Shown: positions 27,524-35,627 of the stretch, in pieces
Numbering within the stretch: the first letter of the stretch is position 1
Layout of the letters: each line of letters starts with the position of its first letter
Assembly: GCA_934747965.1 (NCBI GenBank)
Contig: CAKVHI010000006.1
Coordinates: forward strand, 1-64,000
Source: an uncultured Clostridia bacterium
Lineage (GTDB): Bacteria; Bacillota; Clostridia; Christensenellales; UBA1242
Direction of reading: 5' to 3'
DNA length: 64,000 nt
The notes under the pieces: generated by a model
The model's input: only the letters and a program-made list of their open reading frames with translations
Told to the model about the DNA's origin: nothing
Database searches by the model: none
Program-made: the position numbers and the translations under genes

Positions 27524-27909
27524 TTCAACCTCTAATTGAATAATTTTTTGTTTTTAAAACAAAATAAGTATAGTTGTTATTCTTTTGTTGCTTTAATTAA
27601 TTTTTTCGGCAACTTAAGTCAACAAATTGTGATGTTAATTTTATACTTTTAGAGCTATCATCACATATTTATATAATAAATAATAACAAAACATAAAAAA
27701 AAATACAAATAAATTGAAAGTTTTTAGAAATAATTTTGAAATTTAACGGTTAACAAAGTTTTTTTTAAAAACAAAAACAAAAATTTTCAAAAAAATAAAA
27801 AAATTGTTAATTTTGTTTGATTTATGTAAAAACTTGTGCTAAAATCATTGTATAAAAAAGTTGGTGAAAACTTGCCAACAGAAATAATTTAACTTTTATT
27901 GGGGGAAAT
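27524..27909. other. 386-bp divergent control region between TraG/VirD4 and the pilin-like gene
   Basis: No gene is seen. It holds A-rich tracts, the promoter of the pilin gene at 27817-27845, and a GTTGG...CCAAC hairpin at 27862-27881 in the pilin mRNA leader. On the minus strand a TATACT near 27570 may be the coupling-ATPase -10. Confidence 0.5.
27817..27845 (+). promoter_or_regulatory. Promoter of the pilin-like gene
   Basis: TTGATT (27817-27822), 17 nt, TAAAAT (27840-27845) with TGC directly before it (extended -10). It gives a leader of about 58 nt with a good ribosome binding site. Confidence 0.6.
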
Positions 27910-28278
27910 ATGAAGAATTTTTTATTTAGTTTGGCAACACTAATGGATGGCGAACAAGGTAAATGGGACTGGGTAACAAGTATCACAAGTTTCTTAGAAA
28001 CTGTGTTGCCTTATTTATTAATTGTGGTTGCAACTGCAGGAACAATTTATGCTGTTATTCTAGGCGTTAAAATGGCAAGGGCAGAAGATGCTGGTGCAAG
28101 AGATGAAGCAAAGAAAAGAATTATTAATTTCATCATAGCTTTGGCTGTAACTATTCTATTAATTTTATTGTTAAGATTATTTGTTCAATATTTACCAACA
28201 TGGCTTGGTTATACTAAAAATGGTAGTGAATGGGTAAAAACTAATACAACAGAGGGATTAATCGGTCTATTGAAATAG
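27910..28278 (+). CDS. VirB2/TrbC-like pilin of conjugation type
   Basis: The 122-residue protein has two membrane helices (about residues 30-52 and 75-95) separated by a short charged loop, KMARAEDAGARDEAKKR. This is the layout of VirB2/TrbC pilins and of the Mbov_0395-type pilin-like conjugal proteins. The function would be the subunit of a type IV secretion pilus or channel. It is divergent from the coupling ATPase, which supports a shared system, although the other components are not here. The GGGGGAAA ribosome binding site is strong. Confidence 0.7.
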   Translation: MKNFLFSLATLMDGEQGKWDWVTSITSFLETVLPYLLIVVATAGTIYAVILGVKMARAEDAGARDEAKKRIINFIIALAVTILLILLLRLFVQYLPTWLGYTKNGSEWVKTNTTEGLIGLLK

Positions 28279-28285
28279 CAAAAAC

Positions 28286-28314
28286 AAAAAAACGGCATTA
28301 AGTCGTTTTTTTTG
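28286..28314 (+). terminator. Terminator of the pilin-like gene
   Basis: AAAAACGGC, loop ATTAA, GTCGTTTTT (one G-T pair), then T's. Confidence 0.8.
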
Positions 28315-28410
28315 TTTGCAAAATTGGTTGAGCGAAAAATATATAATCAAATATCTTAGCATAAAATAAAAATTCATAACAAACAAAAAAACAAATTCAT
28401 ATATAAATGT

Positions 28411-29625
28411 ATGGATTTTTTTAATGATTTAATTTTAAGCAAAGATAACTTAAAAAATAATTTAAAAACAATTAAGCACTACGCTTGTTCAAAAAAAATT
28501 TGTGCAATGGTAAAAGCAAATGCATATGGCCACGACTTGAGATTTACGGTGTTAAATCTTAAAAACGATGTAGATTTTTTTGGTGTTGCAAATGCTGTTG
28601 AAGCATTAGAGGTCAGAAATTATACAAAAAAAATTAAAATTTTGGTTTGCGGAAAGGTTGATAAAAATAATTTAAAACCATTATTAGAAAATAATGTTAG
28701 TTTGACAGTTTTTTCGATTAAAAATTTGCTTGAATTGATTTGCGTTTGCAAAAAAGAAAATTTAAAGGCTAACATACATATAAAGTTAAATACTGGTATG
28801 AACAGGCTTGGAATTAATTCTAAATCAACTTTTCTAAAAGCACTTGATTTAATTTATAAGCATAAAAATTTGGTTAATCTTGAAGGTGTGTATTCTCATT
28901 TGTTTAATGCAGATGATTTAGGTTTGAGCCACACTCAATATAATAGATTTTTAAATTTATTAGAATGTATAAATATTTATAACAAAAACATAGATTTACA
29001 TATTAATAAAAAACATAAAATTGGAAAATACATTAAAAACCGCAAGTGTAGACTTTTGAATATATATACAAAGAATGATATTAAAAACAAACAAAAAAAC
29101 GCTTTTGAATTTAAAAACCTAATAATTCATCTTGAAAACTCGGCAGGGCTTTTTAATAAGGTTGATTATCTTAACATTTGCAATATGGTGCGAGTTGGCA
29201 TTGCACTTTATGGTTTAGAAATAAAAAATAAAGGTTTAAAACCTGTTTTAAGTTTAAACTCAAAAATTGTTCAAATCCAAAATGTTAAATACGAAGACTA
29301 TATAGGTTACGGAAAAACTATTATCGACCATGATGGGAAAGTTGCGATTGTTCCAACAGGCTATGCCGATGGTATAACCAAAAACTATCAAAATGGCTTT
29401 GTTTTGATAAATTCTATGCCTTGTAAAATTTTAAATGTTTGTATGGATTCAATTTTGGTTGATGTGTCAAATATAAAAACGAAAGTGGGGGACGAAGTTA
29501 ATGTCATTTCCACAAATCAACAAAAACCTAATTGTGTTAATAACCTTGCAAAACATACAAAAACCATAAGCTATGAAATTGTAACAAATTTGCATCACAG
29601 AAGGTTTAATATTGTTTATAATTAA
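28411..29625 (+). CDS. alr: Alanine racemase with an internal insertion
   Basis: The 404-residue PLP enzyme converts L- to D-alanine for peptidoglycan. Visible motifs are the PLP lysine MVKANAYGHDL (about residue 33), MNRLGI (about 130), VRVGIALYGLE (about 262), YIGYGKTI, and MDSILVDVSN. About 50 residues between the N-terminal barrel and IIHLENSAGLF (roughly 190-235) form a Lys/Asn-rich insertion that normal racemases lack. No Shine-Dalgarno sequence is seen; a TATATA ends 5 nt before the ATG, so it may be leaderless. The ATG gives a normal N terminus. Confidence 0.92.
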   Translation: MDFFNDLILSKDNLKNNLKTIKHYACSKKICAMVKANAYGHDLRFTVLNLKNDVDFFGVANAVEALEVRNYTKKIKILVCGKVDKNNLKPLLENNVSLTVFSIKNLLELICVCKKENLKANIHIKLNTGMNRLGINSKSTFLKALDLIYKHKNLVNLEGVYSHLFNADDLGLSHTQYNRFLNLLECINIYNKNIDLHINKKHKIGKYIKNRKCRLLNIYTKNDIKNKQKNAFEFKNLIIHLENSAGLFNKVDYLNICNMVRVGIALYGLEIKNKGLKPVLSLNSKIVQIQNVKYEDYIGYGKTIIDHDGKVAIVPTGYADGITKNYQNGFVLINSMPCKILNVCMDSILVDVSNIKTKVGDEVNVISTNQQKPNCVNNLAKHTKTISYEIVTNLHHRRFNIVYN

Positions 29626-29660
29626 ATATTATTTTTTATGGTAAAACAAGTTCTATTAGC

Positions 29661-29699
29661 AAAAAATCATGTAAAACAATCAATTTATATGATTTTTTT
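29661..29699 (+). terminator. Terminator of alr
   Basis: AAAAAATCATGTAAA pairs with TTTATATGATTTTTT (one G-T pair) and ends in T's. Confidence 0.7.
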
Positions 29700-29739
29700 A
29701 ATAAAATAAAGAATTTTTAATTAAAAAGTATTAAATATA

Positions 29740-29748
29740 TGCTATAAT
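29740..29748 (+). promoter_or_regulatory. Extended -10 promoter of rsmD, leaderless geometry
   Basis: TGCTATAAT (29740-29748), with TTAAAA 16 nt upstream as a weak -35. The -10 ends 6 nt before the ATG and there is no ribosome binding site. Confidence 0.7.
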
Positions 29749-29754
29749 TAATAT

Positions 29755-30309
29755 ATGAGAATAATTGCAGGTAAATATAAATTTAAAAAATTAAATAAAT
29801 TTAATGTTTCTTCAACAAGACCAACTTCAGACAAAGTTAAGGAAGCCGAATTTGACATGATAAGATATTTTGATAATACCGTTTGTTTAGACCTTTTTGC
29901 TGGCACTGGGGCGCTTGGGCTTGAAGCACTCTCAAGGGGTGCTAAAAAATGTTATTTTGTTGAAGAAAATATTAATATATATAAAATCTTAGTTAAAAAC
30001 TTTAAAGATTTGAAAATTGAAAATGATTTAATAAATGCTCTTAGATGTGATTTTTTAAAAGCCTTGAAAGGGTATAAATCAAAGAATATTAAGTTTGATA
30101 TTATTTTTATTGACCCACCTTACAAAACAAATCTTGCAGAAAGAGCTATTTATTTTATTTTAAACAATAACTTGCTAAATGATGACGGCATTATTTGCTG
30201 GGAGCATGATAACACTAAACTTGAAGAAATAAAAAAATATAATGTTTTAAAGCATAAAAAATATGGAACAACTTATTTAACAATTTTAAATAATTATGCA
30301 AATATTTAA
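29755..30309 (+). CDS. rsmD: 16S rRNA (guanine966-N2)-methyltransferase
   Basis: The 184-residue protein is a SAM methyltransferase of the RsmD family, which modifies G966 of 16S rRNA. It has RIIAGKYKFKKL at the N terminus, STRPTSDKVKEAEFDMI, the SAM loop LDLFAGTGALGLEALSRGA (about 45-63), and catalytic FIDPPYKTN (about 120). The length is normal for the family. It is a single gene with predicted leaderless start. Confidence 0.95.
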   Translation: MRIIAGKYKFKKLNKFNVSSTRPTSDKVKEAEFDMIRYFDNTVCLDLFAGTGALGLEALSRGAKKCYFVEENINIYKILVKNFKDLKIENDLINALRCDFLKALKGYKSKNIKFDIIFIDPPYKTNLAERAIYFILNNNLLNDDGIICWEHDNTKLEEIKKYNVLKHKKYGTTYLTILNNYANI

Positions 30310-30481
30310 ATAATTATTCAAAATATATTCTAATAATTTCAATTTTAAATTTAAAAACCTTTTTTAAGATTATTAAATTATTTTTAATATTTATTCATAT
30401 TTTGTTATATTTATTCATAAAAAAGACTATTGACAATTAAATTTTATCGTGCTAAAATATGTGGTATAAAAGGAAGAGATT

Positions 30482-30790
30482 ATGAAAGAAACTAATTATA
30501 ATTTAGAAAGAGAAGATATTGTGCATTTTGTTGTTAGAAAGTTGGGTTTTAATGTGGATAATATTATAAAACTAGACTGTGAAGATTTGACAAATGTTTA
30601 TGGTGTTCACATAAGCAATAAGAGCGGATGTGAAGCAAGTTTGCTTTTGGGTTTGGATAGATGTGAAGTTTGCATTGAAAAGGGTAGCACAGATAAAGAT
30701 ATCAAAAAAATTTGGCAAAGACATGTTTATTCAACCTTAAATTATGGCGATTTTAAAAACTTGTTTGATGTTGATGAATTAACAAAATAA
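30482..30790 (+). CDS. Small conserved-looking protein of unknown function
   Basis: The 102-residue soluble protein has a good AAGGAAG ribosome binding site before the ATG and a terminator after it. It is acidic, with strands such as NVYGVHISNKSGCEASLLLGLD and two Cys in DRCEVCIE. I do not recognise a family. It is probably a small intracellular alpha/beta protein. Confidence 0.65.
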   Translation: MKETNYNLEREDIVHFVVRKLGFNVDNIIKLDCEDLTNVYGVHISNKSGCEASLLLGLDRCEVCIEKGSTDKDIKKIWQRHVYSTLNYGDFKNLFDVDELTK

Positions 30791-30837
30791 CAAGTCAAAT
30801 TAACCCTTAAAATATTTATAAAGAATTAAAAAAAACG

Positions 30838-30863
30838 AAAAGCAATATTTAATTGCTTTTTTT
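30838..30863 (+). terminator. Terminator that overlaps the next promoter
   Basis: AAAAGCAAT and ATTGCTTTT form the stem, followed by T's. The -35 of the smr-type gene lies in the 3' arm of this hairpin. Confidence 0.8.
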
Positions 30864-30881
30864 GTTTATAATCTTTATAAT
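30853..30881 (+). promoter_or_regulatory. Promoter of the Smr gene, leaderless geometry
   Basis: TTGCTT (30853-30858), 17 nt, TATAAT (30876-30881), then 6 nt to the ATG at 30888. Confidence 0.6.
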
Positions 30882-30887
30882 TATTTT

Positions 30888-31226
30888 ATGCAAAACATAG
30901 TCGAATTAAATATAAAAAGTGAGAACCAAACAGTAAGTCAAGCACTTGGCGAGTTTTTGATTGAACTTGATAGGGCTCGATTTTGCCAAACTAAAATATT
31001 AAAAGTTGTAACTGGCTATGGAAGTCATGGAAAAGGCGGAGAGATAAAGAAAGAACTTCAGAAATTGTTGTTTAAGTTAAAAAGGAAAGAAAAAATAGCA
31101 TCATATTTTCCGTGTGAAAAATTAACAAAGGATGACTTACATTCACTTTGTGTCGAATATCCCGACTTGATTTTAGACTTTGAAATTTCATCCTACAACA
31201 GCGGAATAACAATCGTGGTGCTATAA
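30888..31226 (+). CDS. Small Smr-domain protein
   Basis: The 112-residue protein is a stand-alone Smr (small MutS-related) domain: an N-terminal VELNIKS strand in place of the LDLHG motif, and VVTGYGSHGKGGEIKKELQKLL (about residues 44-65), which matches the HGxGxG region. Smr domains are nicking nucleases or RNA-binding modules. The usual LDLHG lacks its His here, so activity is uncertain. There is no ribosome binding site, consistent with the leaderless promoter. Confidence 0.78.
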   Translation: MQNIVELNIKSENQTVSQALGEFLIELDRARFCQTKILKVVTGYGSHGKGGEIKKELQKLLFKLKRKEKIASYFPCEKLTKDDLHSLCVEYPDLILDFEISSYNSGITIVVL

Positions 31227-31304
31227 AGTTAACAATTTTTTATAATAAAACATAAAATCAAAAAAATGTAGCAAAAAATAAAAATATTATTTTCTTAAAA
31301 ACAG

Positions 31305-31333
31305 TTGACAAACTTAATTTTTGTGGATATAAT
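31305..31333 (+). promoter_or_regulatory. Consensus promoter of the L10 leader-rplJ-rplL operon
   Basis: TTGACA (31305-31310), 17 nt, TATAAT (31328-31333), both perfect sigma-A consensus. Start is expected near 31340. Confidence 0.9.
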
Positions 31334-31344
31334 TATTCTGTTAA

Positions 31345-31457
31345 AAATAAATGTTTGCCAAAGACAGTAAGTGCGAATGCGTAAATCTTAGGATGCTTAC
31401 CGAGGAAGAAACTAGGTTTTGATTTTCAAACCTGTGTCTTTGGGCGCAGGTTTTTTT
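31345..31457 (+). ncRNA. Ribosomal protein L10 leader
   Basis: The mRNA leader carries the conserved L10-leader sequence around CCAAAGACAGTAAGTGC and GCTTACCGAGGAAGAAAC, ending in a terminator-like hairpin (AACCTG...CAGGTT then seven T's, 31426-31457). In Firmicutes L10(L12)4 binds this RNA to repress its own operon. It fits between a consensus promoter and rplJ. Confidence 0.88.
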
Positions 31458-31481
31458 AATAATTTTATTAGGGGGAAAGTT

Positions 31482-31967
31482 ATGAACGAAAATTTACAAA
31501 ACAAAGCGAATGTTGTTGCAGAAATTAAAGACAAACTATCTCGTGCTAAAAGTGTTGTTTTTGTAGACTATCAAGGAACTAGTGTTTCACAAGACACAAA
31601 ATTAAGAAGTGATTTTAGAAATAATAATAGCGACTACAAAGTTTATAAAAACCGTTTAATGCTTCGTGCTTTAAATGAACTTGGCTATACAGGTTTTGAA
31701 TCTTATCTTGAAGGCACAACAAGTTTTGCATTTGGTTTTGAAGATGAAGTTTGTGCACCAAAAGTTTTAACTGGCGCTATGAAAGATAATCAAAATTTAA
31801 AAATCAAATGTGGCTTAATCAATGGTAAATTTGCTGATAACAAAGAAATTGAAAAATTAGGAAACTTACCAAACAAGGAAACTTTAATTGCACAATTGTT
31901 ATGTGTGTTAAATGGTCCTGCAAGAAATTTGGCTTGCACATTAAAAGCTATTGCTGAAAAAGAATAG
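31482..31967 (+). CDS. rplJ: 50S ribosomal protein L10
   Basis: The 161-residue protein is the L10 stalk base that holds L12 dimers. Typical features are VVFVDYQGTSV, YKVYKNRLMLRAL, SFAFGFEDEV and the C-terminal helix that binds L12. The start is the ATG at 31482 with GGGGGAAA upstream; the open frame back to 31419 is leader RNA. The gene lies 30 nt before rplL. The usual following rpoB is not in this window. Confidence 0.96.
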   Translation: MNENLQNKANVVAEIKDKLSRAKSVVFVDYQGTSVSQDTKLRSDFRNNNSDYKVYKNRLMLRALNELGYTGFESYLEGTTSFAFGFEDEVCAPKVLTGAMKDNQNLKIKCGLINGKFADNKEIEKLGNLPNKETLIAQLLCVLNGPARNLACTLKAIAEKE

Positions 31968-31997
31968 TATTATTAAAATTTAAGGAGAAATAAAATT

Positions 31998-32366
31998 ATG
32001 GAATTAAAAAATTTAGTTGAAGAAATTAAAAAATTAAGTCTTGTTGAAGTTAGTGACTTAGTAAAAATGTTAGAAGAAGAATTTGGCGTAAGTGCTGCTG
32101 CTGCAACTGTTGTTGCTGGACCTAGTGCTGGTGCTGCTGCCGCTGAAGAAAAATCAGAATTTAATGTAGTTATCACTGCTGTTGATGCTGCTAAAAAAAT
32201 TGCTGCTATTAAAGCTGTTCGTGAAATTACTGGTCTTGGACTTGGCGAAGCAAAAGCTATGGTAGAAACTCTTCCTGCAACTGTTAAAGAAAATGTTGCA
32301 AAAGCTAGCGCTGAAGAATTAAAAGCAACTTTAACTGAAGCTGGTTGCACAGTTGAATTAAAATAG
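31998..32366 (+). CDS. rplL: 50S ribosomal protein L7/L12
   Basis: The 122-residue stalk protein shows the N-terminal dimer domain (LSLVEVSDLVKMLEEEFGV), an Ala/Gly hinge (SAGAAAAEE), and the C-terminal domain with KIAAIKAVREITGLGLGEAK, which contacts elongation factors. The ribosome binding site AAGGAG is good. A perfect terminator follows. Confidence 0.98.
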   Translation: MELKNLVEEIKKLSLVEVSDLVKMLEEEFGVSAAAATVVAGPSAGAAAAEEKSEFNVVITAVDAAKKIAAIKAVREITGLGLGEAKAMVETLPATVKENVAKASAEELKATLTEAGCTVELK

Positions 32367-32386
32367 TTTATAAAACCTAATAAAAC

Positions 32387-32418
32387 AAAAAACTCATCAA
32401 TTTGATGAGTTTTTTTTG
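32387..32418 (+). terminator. Terminator of rplJ-rplL
   Basis: AAAAAACTCATCA and TGATGAGTTTTTT with a short loop, followed by T's. Confidence 0.93.
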
Positions 32419-32500
32419 TAATAATAAGACAAATATGTTATAAATAATTTATAAATTAAGCAAATGTTTTTATTTTTTTGCATTAAGGTGTTTTATTTTG

Positions 32501-32506
32501 TATAAT
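32501..32506 (+). promoter_or_regulatory. -10 box of the YcxB-like gene, leaderless geometry
   Basis: TATAAT ends 7 nt before the ATG at 32514. A TTGCAT lies 17 nt upstream (32478-32483). No ribosome binding site is present. Confidence 0.55.
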
Positions 32507-32513
32507 ATATTAT

Positions 32514-33047
32514 ATGGAAAATGAAACAATAATAACTGAAGAAGTTTACAAAAAATTTTTACGCAAACAAACCAAAGCAAGCATGATAGTTATAAGAATT
32601 TGTTATGGGCTTCTTTTGGCTTGTGCAGGGCTATCTTTGTTTTTTAATTTAACGGCTTTGCCAGGGGAAGAAACAAATTGGGCATATCTTGTTTATTGCT
32701 TAGTGATGGCAATTTTGTTCATCTTGTTTGATATTTTTTTGGTGCCAATAAATTTGAAATTATCAAAAACAAGAAATTTGATAGGCTCAACTTATAAATA
32801 TTATTTTGATGAATCGACTTTCTCGGTTTCTGTTTTAAAAGATGATAAAATTGTTACAGAAAGCAAAAATAATTATTCTTTAATTTATAAAGTCGTGTTT
32901 TTTGAAAATTATATCTATATTTTTATAAATCGAGCAAATGCTTTTATTGTTTGTAAAGAAGGGTTTAAGTCAGAACAAGACTATGTAAACATAGTTAATG
33001 CTTTAAAACCATTTGAAAATAATAAATTAAGACAAAAAAATTTTTAG
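32514..33047 (+). CDS. YcxB-like membrane protein
   Basis: The 177-residue protein has two membrane helices (about residues 21-44 and 56-77). A C-terminal cytoplasmic domain carries the YcxB pattern YKYYFDESTFSV...YSLIYKVVFFENYIYIFINRANAFIVCKEGF. The function of YcxB-like proteins is unknown. It is a single gene, with a predicted leaderless start and a terminator behind it. Confidence 0.75.
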   Translation: MENETIITEEVYKKFLRKQTKASMIVIRICYGLLLACAGLSLFFNLTALPGEETNWAYLVYCLVMAILFILFDIFLVPINLKLSKTRNLIGSTYKYYFDESTFSVSVLKDDKIVTESKNNYSLIYKVVFFENYIYIFINRANAFIVCKEGFKSEQDYVNIVNALKPFENNKLRQKNF

Positions 33048-33100
33048 AGTTACTCGTTAAAAAATATAAAAATTTAGTAATTAATCAATAATTTTAACTA

Positions 33101-33140
33101 AAAAGGAGCACTGCTAATTAACGCAGTGTTCCTTTTTTTT
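33101..33140. terminator. Bidirectional terminator between the YcxB-like gene and yqeY
   Basis: AAAAGGAGCACTGC and GCAGTGTTCCTTTT (one G-T pair), flanked by A's and T's, serve both convergent genes. Confidence 0.85.
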
Positions 33141-33190
33141 GTTGTGCTAAATTTTTAAGTTTAGCCAAATCATATTAAAATTTGTTTAAA

Positions 33191-33613
33191 TTAAAGGCTT
33201 TTTAAAACAATATTAACATCTTTCATGTCAACTTTGCCAGCATAATTTGCTTTAAAATGTTTCATAACAGAAGGTATGCTTCTATCTTCTAAACCTAAAA
33301 TAATTTCCTTAATTTTGTCTTGGCTTAACATTTCAGGCAAAAAGGCGCTTAAAACTTCTTTTTGCTTTTCAATGTTTTCGGCTTCGACTTGGTTGTTTAC
33401 TTTCAAATAATTTTCTTTTTCTTCACAAAGCTCTTTTATAGTTTTTTGCAAAATTTGAACACAATCTGAATCTTGTAGAGATTCGTTTTTAGAGCGTTTA
33501 TCAATTTCTGCAAGTTTAATTTTGTTTTTAACAATGCTTAAAATTGTTTTTGCATTTTCATTTTTATTTTTTAAAGCGTCAATATTGGCTTTGTTGATTT
33601 CATCATAAATCAT
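33191..33613 (-). CDS. yqeY: GatB/YqeY domain protein
   Basis: The 140-residue helical protein matches the YqeY family: an N-terminal four-helix part (ENAKTILSIVKNKIKLAEIDKR) and a C-terminal domain shared with GatB (IPSVMKHFKANYAGKVDMKDVNIVLK). Its role is not settled; similarity to the tRNA-binding tail of GatB suggests tRNA or RNA contact. I chose the ATG at 33613 because GGAGATAAC sits properly upstream. It overlaps the end of the upstream hydrolase gene by 11 nt. Confidence 0.9.
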   Translation of the reverse strand: MIYDEINKANIDALKNKNENAKTILSIVKNKIKLAEIDKRSKNESLQDSDCVQILQKTIKELCEEKENYLKVNNQVEAENIEKQKEVLSAFLPEMLSQDKIKEIILGLEDRSIPSVMKHFKANYAGKVDMKDVNIVLKSL

Positions 33614-34508
33614 TATTGTTATCTCCTTTATCATTCAAAATTTTTAAAATATATTCAGCAAAAGTGTTATCACTTTCGTTTAAAAGATTATGGCGTTTGT
33701 TGTTAAAAATAATATGTTCGTTATTAATTTTCAGGTGCTTTAATTTATGTGCAAGTTTGTGAGTTTTAGAGCCAAAGTTTGTTATTACATCAAATTCTCC
33801 ACTTGTTATAAAAAACTTTTTATTGGTGGAAATTTTTTGCAAATTTTTTCTTAAAAAAGTTTGAATATTTCCTTTATAAATGCTATTTAGAATATTTGCA
33901 GACAAGTTAAAATTGCAAAATTTATCATTTCTTATCTTTTGAATGTATGCTTTGTTTGTGCTTTCAAAAGCATTCTCTTCAAACTTTTTGCCATTATTTT
34001 TATTAATTGCTCTGTTAAGCCACTTTATTTCAGAGTTTTTGTTAATAAACACTAAAGTTAATCGTGTTAAACACAACAAAACATAGTTTTTTACATTAAA
34101 TTGTTCAAAATTTGTTCCAACCAAAAAGTTTGTTGTTGAAAAGTCAATAAACTGATTTGCTCTTGTAAGTATCGTTGAACCTATCCCAATTCCAATATTA
34201 GTTATTGGTAATTCATATTTTTTTGATAGATATTTGTTAAGATAAACCAAATCTCTTACACAATCATTGAAAAAATTGCCAGAATAAGTGCCAAAAGGGT
34301 CTTTTGCACTGCTTTTGTGAGCACGAAGGTCATAAGTGAAAACATTATAACCATTTTCGTTCATAAATTGTGCAAAATTTTCATACAGACCTGCATATTC
34401 TTTTATGTCTGTAGAAATTATTATTTCGCCTTTTGGATTTTCGCAAATATATTCTTTAGCATACAATAATTCGCCATCAAAACTTTTAATATATTTTTCA
34501 TCTTGCAT
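33603..34508 (-). CDS. Alpha/beta hydrolase-fold protein lacking the nucleophile Ser
   Basis: The 301-residue protein has the monoacylglycerol lipase/serine aminopeptidase S33 layout: a first strand EIIISTDIKEYAGLYENFAQ, FTYDLRAHKSS (the usual D-x-R-GHG), and an NIGIGIGSTILTR element where GHSMG should be. The nucleophile elbow reads G-I-G-I-G, so the catalytic Ser is Gly. The oxyanion HG motif is also missing. A late Asp (EFDVITNFG) and His (NKRHNLLNE) are kept. It is probably a pseudoenzyme. No ribosome binding site; an extended -10 ends 6 nt before the ATG. It ends with TGA inside yqeY. Confidence 0.78.
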   Translation of the reverse strand: MQDEKYIKSFDGELLYAKEYICENPKGEIIISTDIKEYAGLYENFAQFMNENGYNVFTYDLRAHKSSAKDPFGTYSGNFFNDCVRDLVYLNKYLSKKYELPITNIGIGIGSTILTRANQFIDFSTTNFLVGTNFEQFNVKNYVLLCLTRLTLVFINKNSEIKWLNRAINKNNGKKFEENAFESTNKAYIQKIRNDKFCNFNLSANILNSIYKGNIQTFLRKNLQKISTNKKFFITSGEFDVITNFGSKTHKLAHKLKHLKINNEHIIFNNKRHNLLNESDNTFAEYILKILNDKGDNNNDL

Positions 34509-34514
34509 AAATTT

Positions 34515-34523
34515 ATTATATCA
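34515..34523 (-). promoter_or_regulatory. Extended -10 of the hydrolase-yqeY operon, leaderless geometry
   Basis: TGATATAAT on the minus strand, with the hexamer at 34515-34520, ends 6 nt before the ATG at 34508. Confidence 0.6.
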
Positions 34524-34607
34524 CAAAATTTTAAACAATAAAACAAAATAGAAACTTTTGCCAAAAAAAATATACATATAAAACAAAAAAATGCAAAAAA
34601 TATTTTT

Positions 34608-35618
34608 ATGAAAAAATATATATCCTGTTTAGTTATTTTATGTCTGATTATTCTTTCGGGTTGCTTTGAAACAAATAATAATGCAATAGTTTCTAAAGAA
34701 GAAATGAAACCTCGATTGATTGAAAGCACAAATTACACGAGCACCACTGATATAGTTAAAAGTGTAAGTCCGGCAGTGGTTGGAATTTACAGCGAAACTT
34801 ATTCATCGGGTTCTATCGGAACGGGTGTTGCTATAAGTAAAGGTGGCTATGTTTTAACAAATTCTCATGTTGTTACAACAGATAATGTTACGCTTTATCT
34901 AGCTAGTGGTGAAACCTGCAAGGCAACACTAAAATATCGTGATAAAAGCCAAGATTTGGCAATTTTAAAAAGTGCTATAGACCTTCCGTATCTTGAAGTT
35001 GCTAGCATTGGAAGTTATTTTGTTGGCGAAGATGTTTTGGCAATAGGAACACCTCTTGCTCTTCAATTCAAACATACAGTAACAAAGGGTATAATTTCTG
35101 CAACAAATCGAACAATAAGAGTTGATAACTCAGACGGCGCAACTCTTTATAATCTAATTCAACATGATGCTTCAATAAATCCGGGGAATTCTGGTGGACC
35201 ACTTATAAATTTAAAAGGGCAAGTGATAGGCATCAACACTGTTAAAGTTGAGGATGCGGAAGGTCTAGGCTTTGCAATTCCGACCGATACAATTACACCA
35301 ATTTTTTCAAAACTTAGTGCAAACGGCGATTATAAACCTGCTTTTTTAGGTTTGAGTGGATATGATGCTAGCATCTTTAGTGGCAATCAGTTTGATAAAG
35401 GCGTGTATGTATATTGCGTTAAAGAAAACAGCAGTTTAAACAAAATAGGCATAAAAAAAGGTGATATAATCACCAAAATAAACAATGTTGATGTTGATAA
35501 TATGTTGACTTTGCGAAAAATTTTGTATTCGCTTGATATTGGTCAAGAAATTACAATTCATTATATTAAAGATAATTTTGAAAATGAAGCAAAATTAATT
35601 TTGTGCGAAAATTGTTAA
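34608..35618 (+). CDS. HtrA/DegP-like serine protease lipoprotein
   Basis: The 336-residue protein has a lipoprotein signal (lipobox LSGC, Cys19). A trypsin-like domain follows with the triad visible as His in TNSHVV, Asp in KSQDLAIL and Ser in INPGNSGGPLI. A PDZ domain (about residues 240-330) contains GVYVYCVKENSSLNKIGIKKGD. HtrA proteases act on misfolded envelope proteins. Here the anchor is lipid rather than the usual membrane helix. No Shine-Dalgarno sequence or clear promoter was found near the ATG. The gene converges with the XRE gene with only 9 nt between stops. Confidence 0.92.
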   Translation: MKKYISCLVILCLIILSGCFETNNNAIVSKEEMKPRLIESTNYTSTTDIVKSVSPAVVGIYSETYSSGSIGTGVAISKGGYVLTNSHVVTTDNVTLYLASGETCKATLKYRDKSQDLAILKSAIDLPYLEVASIGSYFVGEDVLAIGTPLALQFKHTVTKGIISATNRTIRVDNSDGATLYNLIQHDASINPGNSGGPLINLKGQVIGINTVKVEDAEGLGFAIPTDTITPIFSKLSANGDYKPAFLGLSGYDASIFSGNQFDKGVYVYCVKENSSLNKIGIKKGDIITKINNVDVDNMLTLRKILYSLDIGQEITIHYIKDNFENEAKLILCENC

Positions 35619-35627
35619 AACAATATT

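Noticed and set aside
25493..28278. Integrated conjugative element
   Set aside because: Only two type IV secretion genes are present, with no relaxase, integrase, direct repeats or tRNA target in view.
31227..31304. Separate small gene before the L10 leader
   Set aside because: No reading frame with a start signal; it is AT-rich spacer.
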